Assembly: GCF_034314085.1 (NCBI RefSeq)
Contig: NZ_JAVIWI010000001.1
Coordinates: 3,348,001 to 3,412,000 of the forward strand
Reading direction: 5' to 3'
DNA: 64,000 nucleotides
Origin: Undibacterium sp. 5I1
GTDB taxonomy: Bacteria > Pseudomonadota > Gammaproteobacteria > Burkholderiales > Burkholderiaceae_D
Shown here: positions 18,045 to 27,998 of the stretch, piece after piece
Layout of the letters: the number at the start of each line of letters is the position of its first letter
Position numbering within the stretch: position 1 is the stretch's first letter
Made by a program: the position numbers and the translations under genes
Notes under the pieces: model-generated
Seen by the model: only the letters and a program-made list of their open reading frames with translations
The model's database searches: none
What the model was told of the DNA's origin: nothing

Positions 18045-21000
18045 ATGACTACCGCAAAATCCACTCCCGCTACGAATCTCAACGCAAGTGCAACGACAGC
18101 TGTCAGCACAGAAGTACGTCTGCGCGCGTTGTTGAAAGAACGCATTCTGATTTTAGATGGTGCGATGGGGACGATGATTCAGCAATACAAATTGACTGAG
18201 GCGGATTACCGTGGAGAACGCTTTAAAGACTTCACGGGTCCGGAAGGTGTCAGAGAATTATTTGTCAAAGGCAATAACGAATTATTGTCACTTACCCAGC
18301 CGCATATTATTCAAGAAATTCACGAGCAATATCTCGCCGCCGGTGCCGATCTGATCGAGACCAATACCTTCGGCTCTACCACTGTCGCGCAAGATGATTA
18401 CCACATGGCACATCTGGCTTACGAGATGAACGTTGCCGCCGCTAAAATTGCCCGTACTGCTTGCGCTAAATATTCAACCGCAGACAAGCCACGTTTTGTC
18501 GCAGGCGCCCTCGGCCCCACACCCAAGACGGCGTCGATCTCGCCAGATGTGAATGACCCTGCAGCGCGCAATGTGACCTTTGATCAGTTGGTTGCAGCTT
18601 ATCTGGAACAAACCCGTGGTTTGGTCGCGGGTGGCGCAGATGTGCTGCTGGTTGAAACTATTTTTGATACCTTAAATTGCAAGGCCGCTTTATTTGCGAT
18701 TGACCAGTATTTTGAAGAATCTGGTACCCGATTGCCGATCATGATTTCAGGCACTGTCACCGATGCATCAGGTCGTATTTTGTCCGGTCAAACCGTACCT
18801 GCGTTTTGGAACTCAGTACGCCATGCCAAGCCTTTAACGATAGGTTTGAACTGCGCATTAGGTGCGACCTTAATGCGCCCTTACGCCGAAGAGCTCTCTA
18901 AGATTGCAGACACTTTTGTGTGTATTTATCCCAACGCCGGTCTGCCCAATCCTATGAGTGACACCGGCTTTGACGAGCTACCTGCTGACACTTCTGCATT
19001 GCTAAAGGAATTTGCCGAGAGTGGCTTCATCAATATTGCTGGTGGCTGTTGCGGTACGACACCGCCACATATTAAAGCGATTGCAGAGTTGCTTAAGCCG
19101 ATCACGCCGCGTCAAATCCCAGCAATTACCAACTGCATGCGGCTGTCTGGTCTGGAACCATTTACGATTGATCAGGATTCTCTGTTCGTCAACGTAGGTG
19201 AGCGCACCAACGTCACCGGATCAAAAGCATTTGCCCGTCTAATTCTGAACGAACAATACGACGAAGCCTTAGCGGTAGCGCGCCAACAAGTAGAAAACGG
19301 TGCGCAAGTCATCGACATCAATATGGACGAAGCGATGCTCGATTCGCTCGCGGCCATGACGCGCTTTTTAAACCTGATCGCCTCAGAACCGGATATTGCT
19401 CGCGTGCCTATCATGATCGACTCATCCAAATGGTCGGTGATTGAAGCAGGGCTGAAATGCGTCCAGGGCAAAGCCATCGTCAACTCGATTTCGATGAAAG
19501 AGGGCGAAGCCGAGTTTTTGCGACAAGCTACCTTATGTAAGCGATATGGTGCCGCCGTCATCGTCATGGCCTTTGATGAAAAAGGTCAGGCCGACACCTA
19601 TGATCGCAAGATAGAAATCTGTGAACGTGCTTATCGGTTGTTAGTCGATACAATCGATTTTGATCCTTACGACATTATCTTTGACCCCAACATTTTTGCA
19701 GTCGCCACTGGTATTGAAGAGCACAATAATTACGCAGTCGATTTTATCAATGCGACGCGCTGGATACACCAAAATTTGCCCGGCGCCAAAATCAGTGGCG
19801 GTGTGTCCAATGTGAGTTTCTCTTTCCGCGGCAACGATCCGGCGCGTGAAGCGATTCATACCGTTTTCCTGTATCACGCAATCCAGGCAGGTATGACGAT
19901 GGGTATCGTCAATGCAGGTATGGTTGGCGTATATAGCGAACTGGATGCTGAGTTGCGTGAGCGGGTAGAAGACGTGGTACTGAACCGTCGCGACGACTCG
20001 ACCGAGCGCATGATTGAAATTGCAGCCACCCTCAAAGCAGGCGGCAAGAAAGAAGAAGCCACGCTGGAATGGCGTAGCGAGTCTGTAGAAAAACGCCTCT
20101 CGCATGCAATGGTGCACGGCATCACGCAATGGATAGTAGAAGATACGGAAGAAGCCCGTAAACAAATCATGGATGCTGGAGGACGACCAATTCAGGTGAT
20201 CGAAGGTCCGTTGATGAGCGGCATGAATATCGTCGGCGACTTATTTGGCCAAGGCAAAATGTTTTTGCCACAGGTCGTTAAATCTGCCCGTGTTATGAAG
20301 CAAGCCGTTGCGCATTTAGTCCCGTATATTGAAGAAGAAAAAAAGCGGAGTGGCGACAACAAACCCCGCGGCAAAATTGTCATCGCCACCGTCAAAGGTG
20401 ACGTCCACGACATTGGTAAAAATATCGTCACCGTGGTTTTGCAATGTAATAATTTTGAAGTCGTCAACATGGGCGTCATGGTGCCGTGCTCAGAAATTTT
20501 AGCTAAAGCCAAAGCAGAAAATGCCGACATCATCGGCCTCTCTGGCCTGATCACACCCTCACTGGAAGAGATGGCCTATGTCGCAAAAGAAATGCAACGC
20601 GACCCTCATTTCCGCATGCTAAAAATACCGCTGCTGATTGGCGGCGCAACCACCAGCCGCGCGCATACCGCAGTAAAAATTGCACCCAATTACGATGGCC
20701 CAGTGGTGTATGTGCCTGATGCTTCACGCTCAGTCTCGGTCGCGCAATCGCTGCTGACACCAGAGAGCCGCGATCAATATATGGACGATCTGGCTACCGA
20801 TTACGAGCGTATTCGCGTACAGCACGCGAACAAAAAAGCTACGCCGATGGTCACGTTAAAACAAGCACGCGCCAATAAAATGAAGCTCAATTTTGTTGGT
20901 GCTAATGCGCCTGTCAAGCCGAAGTTTATTGGTCGCCGTATTTTTAAAAATTATGATCTGGCGACGATTGCGCAGTACATTGATTGGGGTCCGTTCTTCC

Positions 21001-21830
21001 AGACTTGGGATTTGGCAGGACCGTTCCCCGCAATTCTGACAGATGAAGTCGTAGGCGAAGCGGCCACCAAAGTATTTGCCGAAGGTCAGGCGATGTTGAA
21101 GAAAATCATCGATGGTCGCTGGCTGAGTGCTAATGGCGTGATCGCGCTGCTCCCTGCCAACACAGTGAATGATGACGACATCGAAATTTATACCGACGAC
21201 AGCCGTACCCAAGTCGCACTGACTTACTACGGCACTCGTCAGCAAACAGAAAAACCTATCATCGATGGTGTGCAACGTCCTAACCAATGTCTGTCCGATT
21301 TTATTGCACCGAAGGACAGTGGTATTGCAGACTATATCGGCATGTTTGCCGTCACCGCTGGTTTGGGTATTGAGAAGTATGAAAAACGTTTTGAAGACGC
21401 CCATGACGACTACAGCAGCATTATGCTGAAGTCCTTGGCAGACCGTCTGGCAGAAGCCTTTGCTGAACATCTGCATGAACGTGTACGTAAAGATTTATGG
21501 GGCTATGCCAGTGATGAATCTTTATCCAATGCCGAGCTGATTAAAGAAACCTATAAAGGTATACGTCCGGCACCAGGTTATCCGGCCTGCCCTGAACATA
21601 CAGTCAAAACTGAGATGTTCCGACAAATGCAATGCGAAGAAATCGATATGTATATCACCGAATCTTGGGCGATGATTCCGGGTGCGGCGGTATCCGGTTT
21701 TTACTTTGCACATCCAGAATCTAAATATTTTAATGTCGGTAAGATTGCGGATGACCAAGTACTGGATATGGCTGCGCGCCGTGGTGTGACGAAGGATGAA
21801 GTTGAACGATGGTTAGCGCCTAATCTGTGA
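18045..21830 (+). CDS. metH: Cobalamin-dependent methionine synthase
   Basis: Transfers the methyl group of methyltetrahydrofolate to homocysteine through cobalamin. The order is the homocysteine/zinc domain (C270, C335, C336 in LNC and GGCCGTT), the pterin-binding domain ([12 protein letters not shown] onward), the cobalamin cap and Rossmann domains with DVHDIGKN (H788 is the cobalt ligand), and the C-terminal AdoMet reactivation domain. At 1,261 residues it is a complete, single-polypeptide enzyme. I chose the ATG at 18045; the frame upstream runs through the riboswitch terminator. Expression is predicted to be turned down by SAM through the upstream SAM-II element. Confidence 0.97.
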   Translation: MTTAKSTPATNLNASATTAVSTEVRLRALLKERILILDGAMGTMIQQYKLTEADYRGERFKDFTGPEGVRELFVKGNNELLSLTQPHIIQEIHEQYLAAGADLIETNTFGSTTVAQDDYHMAHLAYEMNVAAAKIARTACAKYSTADKPRFVAGALGPTPKTASISPDVNDPAARNVTFDQLVAAYLEQTRGLVAGGADVLLVETIFDTLNCKAALFAIDQYFEESGTRLPIMISGTVTDASGRILSGQTVPAFWNSVRHAKPLTIGLNCALGATLMRPYAEELSKIADTFVCIYPNAGLPNPMSDTGFDELPADTSALLKEFAESGFINIAGGCCGTTPPHIKAIAELLKPITPRQIPAITNCMRLSGLEPFTIDQDSLFVNVGERTNVTGSKAFARLILNEQYDEALAVARQQVENGAQVIDINMDEAMLDSLAAMTRFLNLIASEPDIARVPIMIDSSKWSVIEAGLKCVQGKAIVNSISMKEGEAEFLRQATLCKRYGAAVIVMAFDEKGQADTYDRKIEICERAYRLLVDTIDFDPYDIIFDPNIFAVATGIEEHNNYAVDFINATRWIHQNLPGAKISGGVSNVSFSFRGNDPAREAIHTVFLYHAIQAGMTMGIVNAGMVGVYSELDAELRERVEDVVLNRRDDSTERMIEIAATLKAGGKKEEATLEWRSESVEKRLSHAMVHGITQWIVEDTEEARKQIMDAGGRPIQVIEGPLMSGMNIVGDLFGQGKMFLPQVVKSARVMKQAVAHLVPYIEEEKKRSGDNKPRGKIVIATVKGDVHDIGKNIVTVVLQCNNFEVVNMGVMVPCSEILAKAKAENADIIGLSGLITPSLEEMAYVAKEMQRDPHFRMLKIPLLIGGATTSRAHTAVKIAPNYDGPVVYVPDASRSVSVAQSLLTPESRDQYMDDLATDYERIRVQHANKKATPMVTLKQARANKMKLNFVGANAPVKPKFIGRRIFKNYDLATIAQYIDWGPFFQTWDLAGPFPAILTDEVVGEAATKVFAEGQAMLKKIIDGRWLSANGVIALLPANTVNDDDIEIYTDDSRTQVALTYYGTRQQTEKPIIDGVQRPNQCLSDFIAPKDSGIADYIGMFAVTAGLGIEKYEKRFEDAHDDYSSIMLKSLADRLAEAFAEHLHERVRKDLWGYASDESLSNAELIKETYKGIRPAPGYPACPEHTVKTEMFRQMQCEEIDMYITESWAMIPGAAVSGFYFAHPESKYFNVGKIADDQVLDMAARRGVTKDEVERWLAPNL

Positions 21831-21917
21831 CGAGTTTTGTTTGTAAGATGATGTACACGATATAGCCAATGTAAATCCAAGCTTGTATGCGCTTTAGGCT
21901 TTTTAGGAATCCTTACG

Positions 21918-22586
21918 ATGTTGATGAGTCGCCCGTCTTTACCGTATATCACGCTGCAAAAGGGAACCGACTTCTGGATACTCGATAATGCCTTGCCTGA
22001 TCCAGATGCAGTACGCCAGCGGATTTTAACGCGCCATGACTGGCAATTGGGCTTCCCCCACACCAAAGAAACCTGGCCAGGTAAGCGTGTGCATGACGCG
22101 TTAACAGCAGAGGAAATGGCACCAATAGAGCAATGGGTTAAAACGGTGACGGGTAAAGATAAGATTTGGGTGACCACCGCACCGGATGGGCAAAAGCTGG
22201 ATCACAATGTTGGGCAAATGGTCGGAGCGACTGAGAGCGGTGCACGGCCTCATACCGATAGTCGCGTCTTTTGCAGATACGCCGCCGTCATTTATCTGAC
22301 ACCGAATGCGCCCGAGGATGCAGGTACCAGCATATTCCGTCTACGTTATCCCGATGGCACTTTAAGCGGGAATATTTGCCCTCCACCACATCGCAATTTA
22401 CTCGATGCGCTCAAGGTACGCTTTTTACCGCCACAAGCCTGGCAAGAAGATTGTCGCCTGAAAAATATTTATAACCGCATGGTCTTATACAAAGCCAATC
22501 TGGTGCACAGCGCGACTGCTTACTTTGGTAGTGAGGACAATGATAAGCGACTGACGACCGTATTTTTTTGGATGGCAGAGGATTAA
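21918..22586 (+). CDS. 2-oxoglutarate/Fe(II) oxygenase-like protein (DUF6445 type)
   Basis: 222-residue soluble protein. It shows an HxD pair (PHTDSRVF) and a distal His...Arg pattern (NLVHSATAYFG...DKRLTTVFFW), which together resemble the iron- and oxoglutarate-binding residues of 2OG-Fe(II) oxygenases. The overall sequence fits the DUF6445 family. The substrate is unknown. It follows metH by 87 bases on the same strand and may be co-transcribed; it is ended by the terminator at 22621-22650. Confidence 0.75.
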   Translation: MLMSRPSLPYITLQKGTDFWILDNALPDPDAVRQRILTRHDWQLGFPHTKETWPGKRVHDALTAEEMAPIEQWVKTVTGKDKIWVTTAPDGQKLDHNVGQMVGATESGARPHTDSRVFCRYAAVIYLTPNAPEDAGTSIFRLRYPDGTLSGNICPPPHRNLLDALKVRFLPPQAWQEDCRLKNIYNRMVLYKANLVHSATAYFGSEDNDKRLTTVFFWMAED

Positions 22587-22620
22587 AATTTTCGACCAGA
22601 ATTTCAACTAATACAGTCAT

Positions 22621-22650
22621 AAAAAAACCTCGTCACAGCGAGGTTTTTTT
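22621..22650. terminator. Bidirectional intrinsic terminator
   Basis: ACCTCG and CGAGGT form a stem around TCACAG, with an A-run before and a T-run after. It lies between two convergent genes (the DUF6445 protein and the POT transporter) and can serve both. Confidence 0.92.
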
Positions 22651-22669
22651 TATAGGTCATAACTAACAA

Positions 22670-24142
22670 TCAACCTTTACCGTGCATTAATTTTTTCAAT
22701 AACGGTGTAATTAATAATAAGACTATACCCGCGCCAATTGAGCTGGCTACTAAGAAGGAATACAAAGGGAAACCAGTATTTTTCAACAGCTCTTCCATGA
22801 CACCCGCCAGGTAATTAGCAACTGCGTTAGCCAGATACCAAACGCCCATCATCATCGCGCCGACACGAGCAGGAGCAAGTTTAGTTACCATCGATAATCC
22901 CACTGGGGACAAGCACAACTCTCCTAAGGTGTGCAATGTGAACACCGCAACCAGCCACAAAGGACCAACTTGTCCAACGCGGTCAGCTTCGCTTTGTGCT
23001 ATCGCCAGTACGACAAACCCCAAACCTAAAATGATCATACCAATCGCCATTTTCGCCGGTGTTGGAATCGCAAAACGAGATTGTCCAAGCTTGAACCATA
23101 TTGCAGCAATAAAAGGCCCCATTAAAACAATGCCCAGAGGATTAATTGCCTGAAAATACGACGCTGGAATTTCCCAACCTAACAAGTGGCGATCCGTTTG
23201 TTTGTCAGCAAACAAGCTCATGGTTCCACCTGCTTGCTCAAAACCCATCCAGAAGAAGACCACAAAAAATCCCATGATCAAGATCGCAAAAATACGTTGC
23301 CATTCTTCTTTGTTTAAAGGCTCCTGAGTTTTCGCTTTGCCCGACAATTTGTTGCTAAACCACAGCCCGGCAATAATCGCTATAACAACCAATAATTTTG
23401 CTATCGCTGGCAAGCTATTCCAAACCGGACCAATCGCAGACCAAACCGCTAAAATCGCGAATACCAAAGGCACCATACCGCAAGCGATTAAAAGAATATG
23501 CATCCAATCAGCTTTATCTAAACGGGTTTTGTTACCGATGAAGCCAGCAGTTCCTAACTTGTCCTGACCATAAACAAACTGGGCTAAACCCAGACACATA
23601 CCTACGCCAGCCGCTGCAAAACCATAATGCCAACCTACTTTTTCGCCCAAAGTACCTGCGATCAAGGGCGCTAAAAACGCACCGGTGTTTACACCCATAT
23701 AAAAGAAAGTAAAACCACCATCACGGCGAGGATCATTTTCACGATACAAAGAACCGAGCAAGGTACCAATATTTGGTTTGAAGAAGCCATTACCAATAAT
23801 TAATAAACCCAATGCCAGATGAAGCAAGGCGGGGAAAGCCATTGCAAAATGCCCGAGCGCCATCGTAAAGCCGCCAATCAAAATTGCTTTGCGGCGACCC
23901 AAATATCGATCTGCAAGATACCCGCCAATCAGCGGAGAAAGGTAAACCAAACCTGTATAAGTCGCATAGACAGCTAGTGCATCTGCTCTGCTATAGCCAA
24001 CTGAATTTACCAAATAAATGACGAGCAAAGCGCGCATACCGTAGTAACTAAAACGTTCCCACATTTCCGTCAAAAACAGCATAGGTAGCGCAGCTGGTTG
24101 GCGTTCTTTTGCCACAGCGTCCGCAGTGATACTTGTTGTCAA
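22670..24142 (-). CDS. POT family proton-coupled di/tripeptide transporter
   Basis: 490-residue member of the POT/PTR family (major facilitator fold, 12-14 membrane segments) that imports di- and tripeptides with protons. The signature ExxERFxYYG is present near the N-terminus (EMWERFSYYG), followed by the second signature region around GGYLADRYLGRRKAI and the third around FFYMGVNTGAF. The cluster of positive charges near the C-terminus is normal. It is close to bacterial DtpA/YhiP types; the exact subtype is not assigned. A divergent secreted S9 peptidase gene next door could supply peptides. Confidence 0.93.
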   Translation of the reverse strand: MTTSITADAVAKERQPAALPMLFLTEMWERFSYYGMRALLVIYLVNSVGYSRADALAVYATYTGLVYLSPLIGGYLADRYLGRRKAILIGGFTMALGHFAMAFPALLHLALGLLIIGNGFFKPNIGTLLGSLYRENDPRRDGGFTFFYMGVNTGAFLAPLIAGTLGEKVGWHYGFAAAGVGMCLGLAQFVYGQDKLGTAGFIGNKTRLDKADWMHILLIACGMVPLVFAILAVWSAIGPVWNSLPAIAKLLVVIAIIAGLWFSNKLSGKAKTQEPLNKEEWQRIFAILIMGFFVVFFWMGFEQAGGTMSLFADKQTDRHLLGWEIPASYFQAINPLGIVLMGPFIAAIWFKLGQSRFAIPTPAKMAIGMIILGLGFVVLAIAQSEADRVGQVGPLWLVAVFTLHTLGELCLSPVGLSMVTKLAPARVGAMMMGVWYLANAVANYLAGVMEELLKNTGFPLYSFLVASSIGAGIVLLLITPLLKKLMHGKG

Positions 24143-24620
24143 GGTTTTCTCCTGGTTGTATCCATCAATATCTCCTCGTGGGAGTTTGCTTATTTTTTAA
24201 GCGAATTGTGTCAATTCGGCGGCTAGCTTACCATGTGCCTAGTCTGGCAAAGTCTGGCTAATGCCAGAACCGATATTTGTTTGCTGAAATTGCAGATAGA
24301 CATTATTTTTTTCGGTATTTTGTATAAATCAATTCGTCTGGCGTTGTTTTATGTGTCATTTCTGTTTTGGTCAACTGTCAGCGCTAGACGCTTAATGGCG
24401 CGCTATTTGCGACGCTCTTTGATGTCACTATTACTTCAGCAGCGGTCATTTTCTTAAGATGCTATCAATCTCTGAGATTGCATAGCGATAGGGCTGACGG
24501 CATAATCAATCGCCATTGATCACAACAGAAAAAATCTACAGACAATTTCCTGACTGATTTTTTTGTTCTCGCCTCCTTTGTACGATCTTTTTTTAATCAG
24601 TCGTTTTATTAAAGGGCATC
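24143..24620. other. Divergent intergenic region, POT transporter / S9 peptidase
   Basis: About 480 bases with both promoters and no supported gene. The main structure is the palindrome at 24461-24486. TCTGGC is repeated around 24243-24256, close to the transporter start. Confidence 0.5.
24461..24486. promoter_or_regulatory. Long palindrome, possible operator, in POT/S9 divergent region
   Basis: GCTAT-CAATCTC (24461-24472) and GAGATTG-C-ATAGC (24474-24486) form 12 base pairs around a single T, with one bulged C. With a one-base centre it is better read as a DNA operator than an RNA hairpin. The regulator is unknown. Confidence 0.45.
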
Positions 24621-27113
24621 ATGCGTACTACACCGATAAAAATCCTTGCTTCGCTGATGAGTCTGACTATGATGTCTGCTGTCAGCGCTGCCGAAAGTCC
24701 TGCCGTGAACAATACTTATCAAATGCCTGCGGCTGAATTGCAAGCTGTAGTCGACGCCCCGCGTGGACCATCTCTCCAAATGGGGCCGCAGCGTAAAGTG
24801 GCCTTGCTGGTGAGTTTGCCTGGTTTGCCATCTATCGCCGATGTGGCGCAACCCGAGCTTAAGCTGGCAGGTTTGCGTATTAACAGCAAAATGCGTGCTG
24901 CCAGCCGGTTTGAATTTGGTGACGGTATGTCGCTGCTTGACGTAGCGACGGGCAAAACCCGCAGCGTCACTGGCTTGCCTGCTAATCCGCGGATTGCGGA
25001 TACTGCCTGGTCAGCAGACGAACGCTGGATTGCCTTTAGCCGCTGGAGCGATAGTGGTGTAGAACTGTGGTTGCTGGATGTAGAAAAAGCCAGCGCGCAT
25101 CGCCTGATCAAAGAACCTTTAAATGCGGTTGCAGGTGGTGGTTTTACTTGGCTAAGTGGTTTGTCCTCGTTGACACCAAATACGCCGCAAAAACTGCTAG
25201 TGCGGGTCAATCCGTCCAAGCAAGCTGCAGCACCTGTAGCACCCACTGCGCCAACGGGGCCAAATGTGCAAGAAAGTCTGGGCGGTAAGGTCACACAAAA
25301 CCGGACTTATCCCGACATGTTGAAATCTCCAGCCGACGCCGATATGCTGGATTGGCAATTGCAAAGCCAGCTCGCTATCGTCACGACCAAAGGCGAGCTG
25401 CAACGCATCGGCGTCGCCACGACTTTGCTAGCCGCGCAACCATCACCCGATGGTAAATACATCTTGGCGACGCAATTGCGCCGTCCGTATTCCAATATGT
25501 TGCCGATTTCCCGCTTTCCGCAATTGGTAGAAATGTGGGACATGCAAGGCAAGAAGCTAAAAACGATGACGGAGCGTCCATTGCGTGACCGTCTGCCGCC
25601 GGGCAATGATGCAGTAGCAACCGGACCACGCAGCTATGGCTGGCGTAGTGATCAACCTGCGACGTTATATTGGGCGGAAGCGCAAGATGATGGTGATCCG
25701 AATAAAGAGGCTGCAGTACGCGATACGGTTTTTCAGCAAGCGGCACCATTCGACGGGACAAATCCTGAAAGCGCTCCAAAAAAATTACTAGATCTTGCAA
25801 GCCGTTTTGCCGATGTGGAATGGGGGCGCGATGATCTGGCGCTGGTCACCGAATATTGGTGGAAGACCCGCGATGTCCACGTCTGGCGCGTCCAGCCAGG
25901 ACAGACAGAGCAAACAAAACCTGAGCTGATCTTCTCGTACAAATCCGAAGACCGTTATGCCGACCCTGGTAATCCGTCCAAGCGCATTAACGATTTTGGC
26001 CGCTCGGTCTTACGCACTGCAGCTGATGGCAACACTTTATTCTTGCTGGGTACCGGGGCAAGCCCTGAAGGCGATCGTCCCTTCCTCGATACCTTTGATT
26101 TAACGACGAAGAAAACCACTCGCTTATGGCGCTCTGCCGCACCGTTTTATGAACAAGTGCTGACCGTATTAGATGACGCTGGCAAACATCTAATTACTAG
26201 CCGCGAAAGCGCCGACGAGCGGCCAAATTTTTATCTGCGCGATCTGAGTACGACTGCCGAACCACGCGCATTGACGCAGTTTCCGCACCCGACACCACAA
26301 TTTAAAGGGGTGCAAAAACAGCAGATCAACTACAAGCGCGCCGATGGCGTGGCATTGTCGGCAACGCTGTATTTACCGCCTGGCTACGATCCTAAGCGCG
26401 ATGGTCCGCGACCAATGCTGATGTGGGCATATCCGGAGGAATTTAAATCTGCGGCAGCGGCGGGGCAGGTCAAGGATTCTCCTTACAAGTTCAACCGGAT
26501 TAGCTATTGGGGGCCGCAGGTCATGCTGGCACGCGGCTACACCGTGCTGGATCATCCTGCGATGCCGATTGTCGGCGAAGGCAAACAAGAGCCGAACGAT
26601 ACCTATCTGCCGCAACTGAAAATGGATGCCGAAGCCGCGGTAGATGAAGTTGTACGTCTGGGTGTGGCAGATCGTAGCAAAATTGCGATTGGCGGCCATA
26701 GTTACGGTGCATTTATGACCGCGAATTTGCTGGCGCATACCCGACTGTTCCGCGCTGGGATTGCGCGTTCTGGTGCTTATAACCGCAGCCTGACGCCATT
26801 TGGCTTCCAATCCGAAGACCGCAATTTCTGGGATGCGAAAGAGGTCTATCAGGCGATGGCACCATTTAATTTTGCAGACCAGATCAAAGACCCTATTCTG
26901 TTTATCCATGGCGAGCAGGACAATAATCCGGGTACATTCCCGATACAAAGTGAGCGCATGTATCAGGCATTGCAAGGTCTGGGCGCAGTGGCTAAATTGG
27001 TGACGCTGCCAAACGAGAGCCACGCTTATCGCGCCCGCGAATCGATTTTGCAAATGTTATATGAGCAGGATCAATGGCTGGATAAGTATGTGAAGAATGC
27101 CAAGTCCAATTAA
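24621..27113 (+). CDS. Secreted S9 family prolyl-oligopeptidase-like serine peptidase
   Basis: 830 residues with a signal peptide (MRTTPIKILASLMSLTMMS, cleavage after SA). An N-terminal beta-propeller region is followed by a C-terminal alpha/beta-hydrolase domain from about residue 580. The nucleophile is S694 in GGHSYGAFM; D767 (HGEQDNN) and H801 (NESHAYR) complete the triad. The overall sequence resembles the glutamyl-endopeptidase-like S9 branch. It probably cuts peptides in the periplasm. The divergent neighbour is a peptide transporter, suggesting a joint role in peptide use. Confidence 0.9.
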   Translation: MRTTPIKILASLMSLTMMSAVSAAESPAVNNTYQMPAAELQAVVDAPRGPSLQMGPQRKVALLVSLPGLPSIADVAQPELKLAGLRINSKMRAASRFEFGDGMSLLDVATGKTRSVTGLPANPRIADTAWSADERWIAFSRWSDSGVELWLLDVEKASAHRLIKEPLNAVAGGGFTWLSGLSSLTPNTPQKLLVRVNPSKQAAAPVAPTAPTGPNVQESLGGKVTQNRTYPDMLKSPADADMLDWQLQSQLAIVTTKGELQRIGVATTLLAAQPSPDGKYILATQLRRPYSNMLPISRFPQLVEMWDMQGKKLKTMTERPLRDRLPPGNDAVATGPRSYGWRSDQPATLYWAEAQDDGDPNKEAAVRDTVFQQAAPFDGTNPESAPKKLLDLASRFADVEWGRDDLALVTEYWWKTRDVHVWRVQPGQTEQTKPELIFSYKSEDRYADPGNPSKRINDFGRSVLRTAADGNTLFLLGTGASPEGDRPFLDTFDLTTKKTTRLWRSAAPFYEQVLTVLDDAGKHLITSRESADERPNFYLRDLSTTAEPRALTQFPHPTPQFKGVQKQQINYKRADGVALSATLYLPPGYDPKRDGPRPMLMWAYPEEFKSAAAAGQVKDSPYKFNRISYWGPQVMLARGYTVLDHPAMPIVGEGKQEPNDTYLPQLKMDAEAAVDEVVRLGVADRSKIAIGGHSYGAFMTANLLAHTRLFRAGIARSGAYNRSLTPFGFQSEDRNFWDAKEVYQAMAPFNFADQIKDPILFIHGEQDNNPGTFPIQSERMYQALQGLGAVAKLVTLPNESHAYRARESILQMLYEQDQWLDKYVKNAKSN

Positions 27114-27179
27114 GCCCACGCTCGGGAGCTACTAAAAATGCTTTAACCGAGATGCAGTTCCAGGCAAAATATAGCAATA

Positions 27180-27265
27180 TCGGGGGAGTATCTATAATTT
27201 ATAGTCGATTGTCCAAACAAAGTATGGACGATAGGGCTTAGAATTATGGTACTCCCATCTAGTAT
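27180..27265 (-). repeat. Dispersed 85-bp intergenic element, copy 3 (with extra 10 bases)
   Basis: Read on the minus strand: ATACT (27265-27261), 7 nt, AGTAC, then 19 instead of 8-9 nt, then GTCCA, 9 nt, TGGAC. On the plus strand the core is GTCCA 27211-27215 and TGGAC 27225-27229. The far end carries GGGGGAGTAT (27182-27191, plus strand), inverted relative to the usual arrangement. It lies between the S9 peptidase and the receiver protein. Confidence 0.6.
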
Positions 27266-27370
27266 ACAGAAGAAATATTTGACGGCAATATATCAACAAT
27301 ATTCTCTTGGCACAAAGCAGAGGTTTTCATTTATGCTACTTCTACTCCCTCATCTAAGCTAAAACTCTTT

Positions 27371-27880
27371 ATGTTAAAAGCCGTCATCCTCGATAACCAG
27401 GCAGTTGCGCGTAACTTGCTCAGCTCCGTATTGACCACTGGCGGCCACGAAATCGTGGGGGACGGCAATACCAGTCCGGCGGTGTTAGCGCGGATAGTCA
27501 AACTCAAACCGCAAATCGTCTGCGTTGATATTGGCGAAACCAATCAAGAGGGCTTAACTCTGCTCGATACCTTGCGCTCAGAATTACCAAAAGCTTTAAT
27601 TTTTCTGGTATCGGCAAAAATTGATGCGCCGACCTTGCAAGCAGCGCAAGAACGCGGCGTGCAAGGCTTTATTGTGAAGCCATTTAACTCAGTCGCGGTA
27701 TTGGCATCGATCCGCAACACGATTATCAGGATCGCTAAGCAACAAGCTAGCAAGCCAACTGATGCTGCTGTCGATATTGCTTCCGATACTGCGTCCAACG
27801 CTGCTTCTGACGCCGTTACTAGTTCTGTTACTAGTCCTGTTCGTAATGCGGACTCTCAAGATAGTGCAAAAAAGGGATAG
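27371..27880 (+). CDS. Single-domain response regulator with low-complexity tail
   Basis: CheY-like receiver of about 125 residues. The phosphoacceptor is D53 (IVCVDIGE) and the conserved lysine is K103 (FIVKPF). Only one acidic residue (ILDNQ, D8) is clear in the usual N-terminal acidic pair. The last 45 residues are Ala/Ser/Thr/Asp repeats (such as DIASDTASNAASDAV) without a DNA-binding or enzymatic domain. The start is the ATG at 27371. A histidine kinase gene follows 118 bases downstream, but that kinase has its own LytTR partner. The role is unknown. Confidence 0.82.
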   Translation: MLKAVILDNQAVARNLLSSVLTTGGHEIVGDGNTSPAVLARIVKLKPQIVCVDIGETNQEGLTLLDTLRSELPKALIFLVSAKIDAPTLQAAQERGVQGFIVKPFNSVAVLASIRNTIIRIAKQQASKPTDAAVDIASDTASNAASDAVTSSVTSPVRNADSQDSAKKG

Positions 27881-27998
27881 CACCTGTCGCGTTCGTCACA
27901 GCCCAGGATTAACTCATCCGGCTGAAACCCGTTTTGTCGCATTCTTCCCCATTTTTCTGGGTTAACCTTACAGTGCAGTCACTACGTAAGGATCTGCC

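Noticed and set aside
19641..20165. 174-codon antisense frame within metH
   Set aside because: It is an out-of-frame shadow of a strongly conserved gene, with no domain likeness.
24233..24457. 74-codon frame in the divergent transporter/peptidase gap
   Set aside because: No ribosome binding site; it fills promoter sequence and resembles no family.
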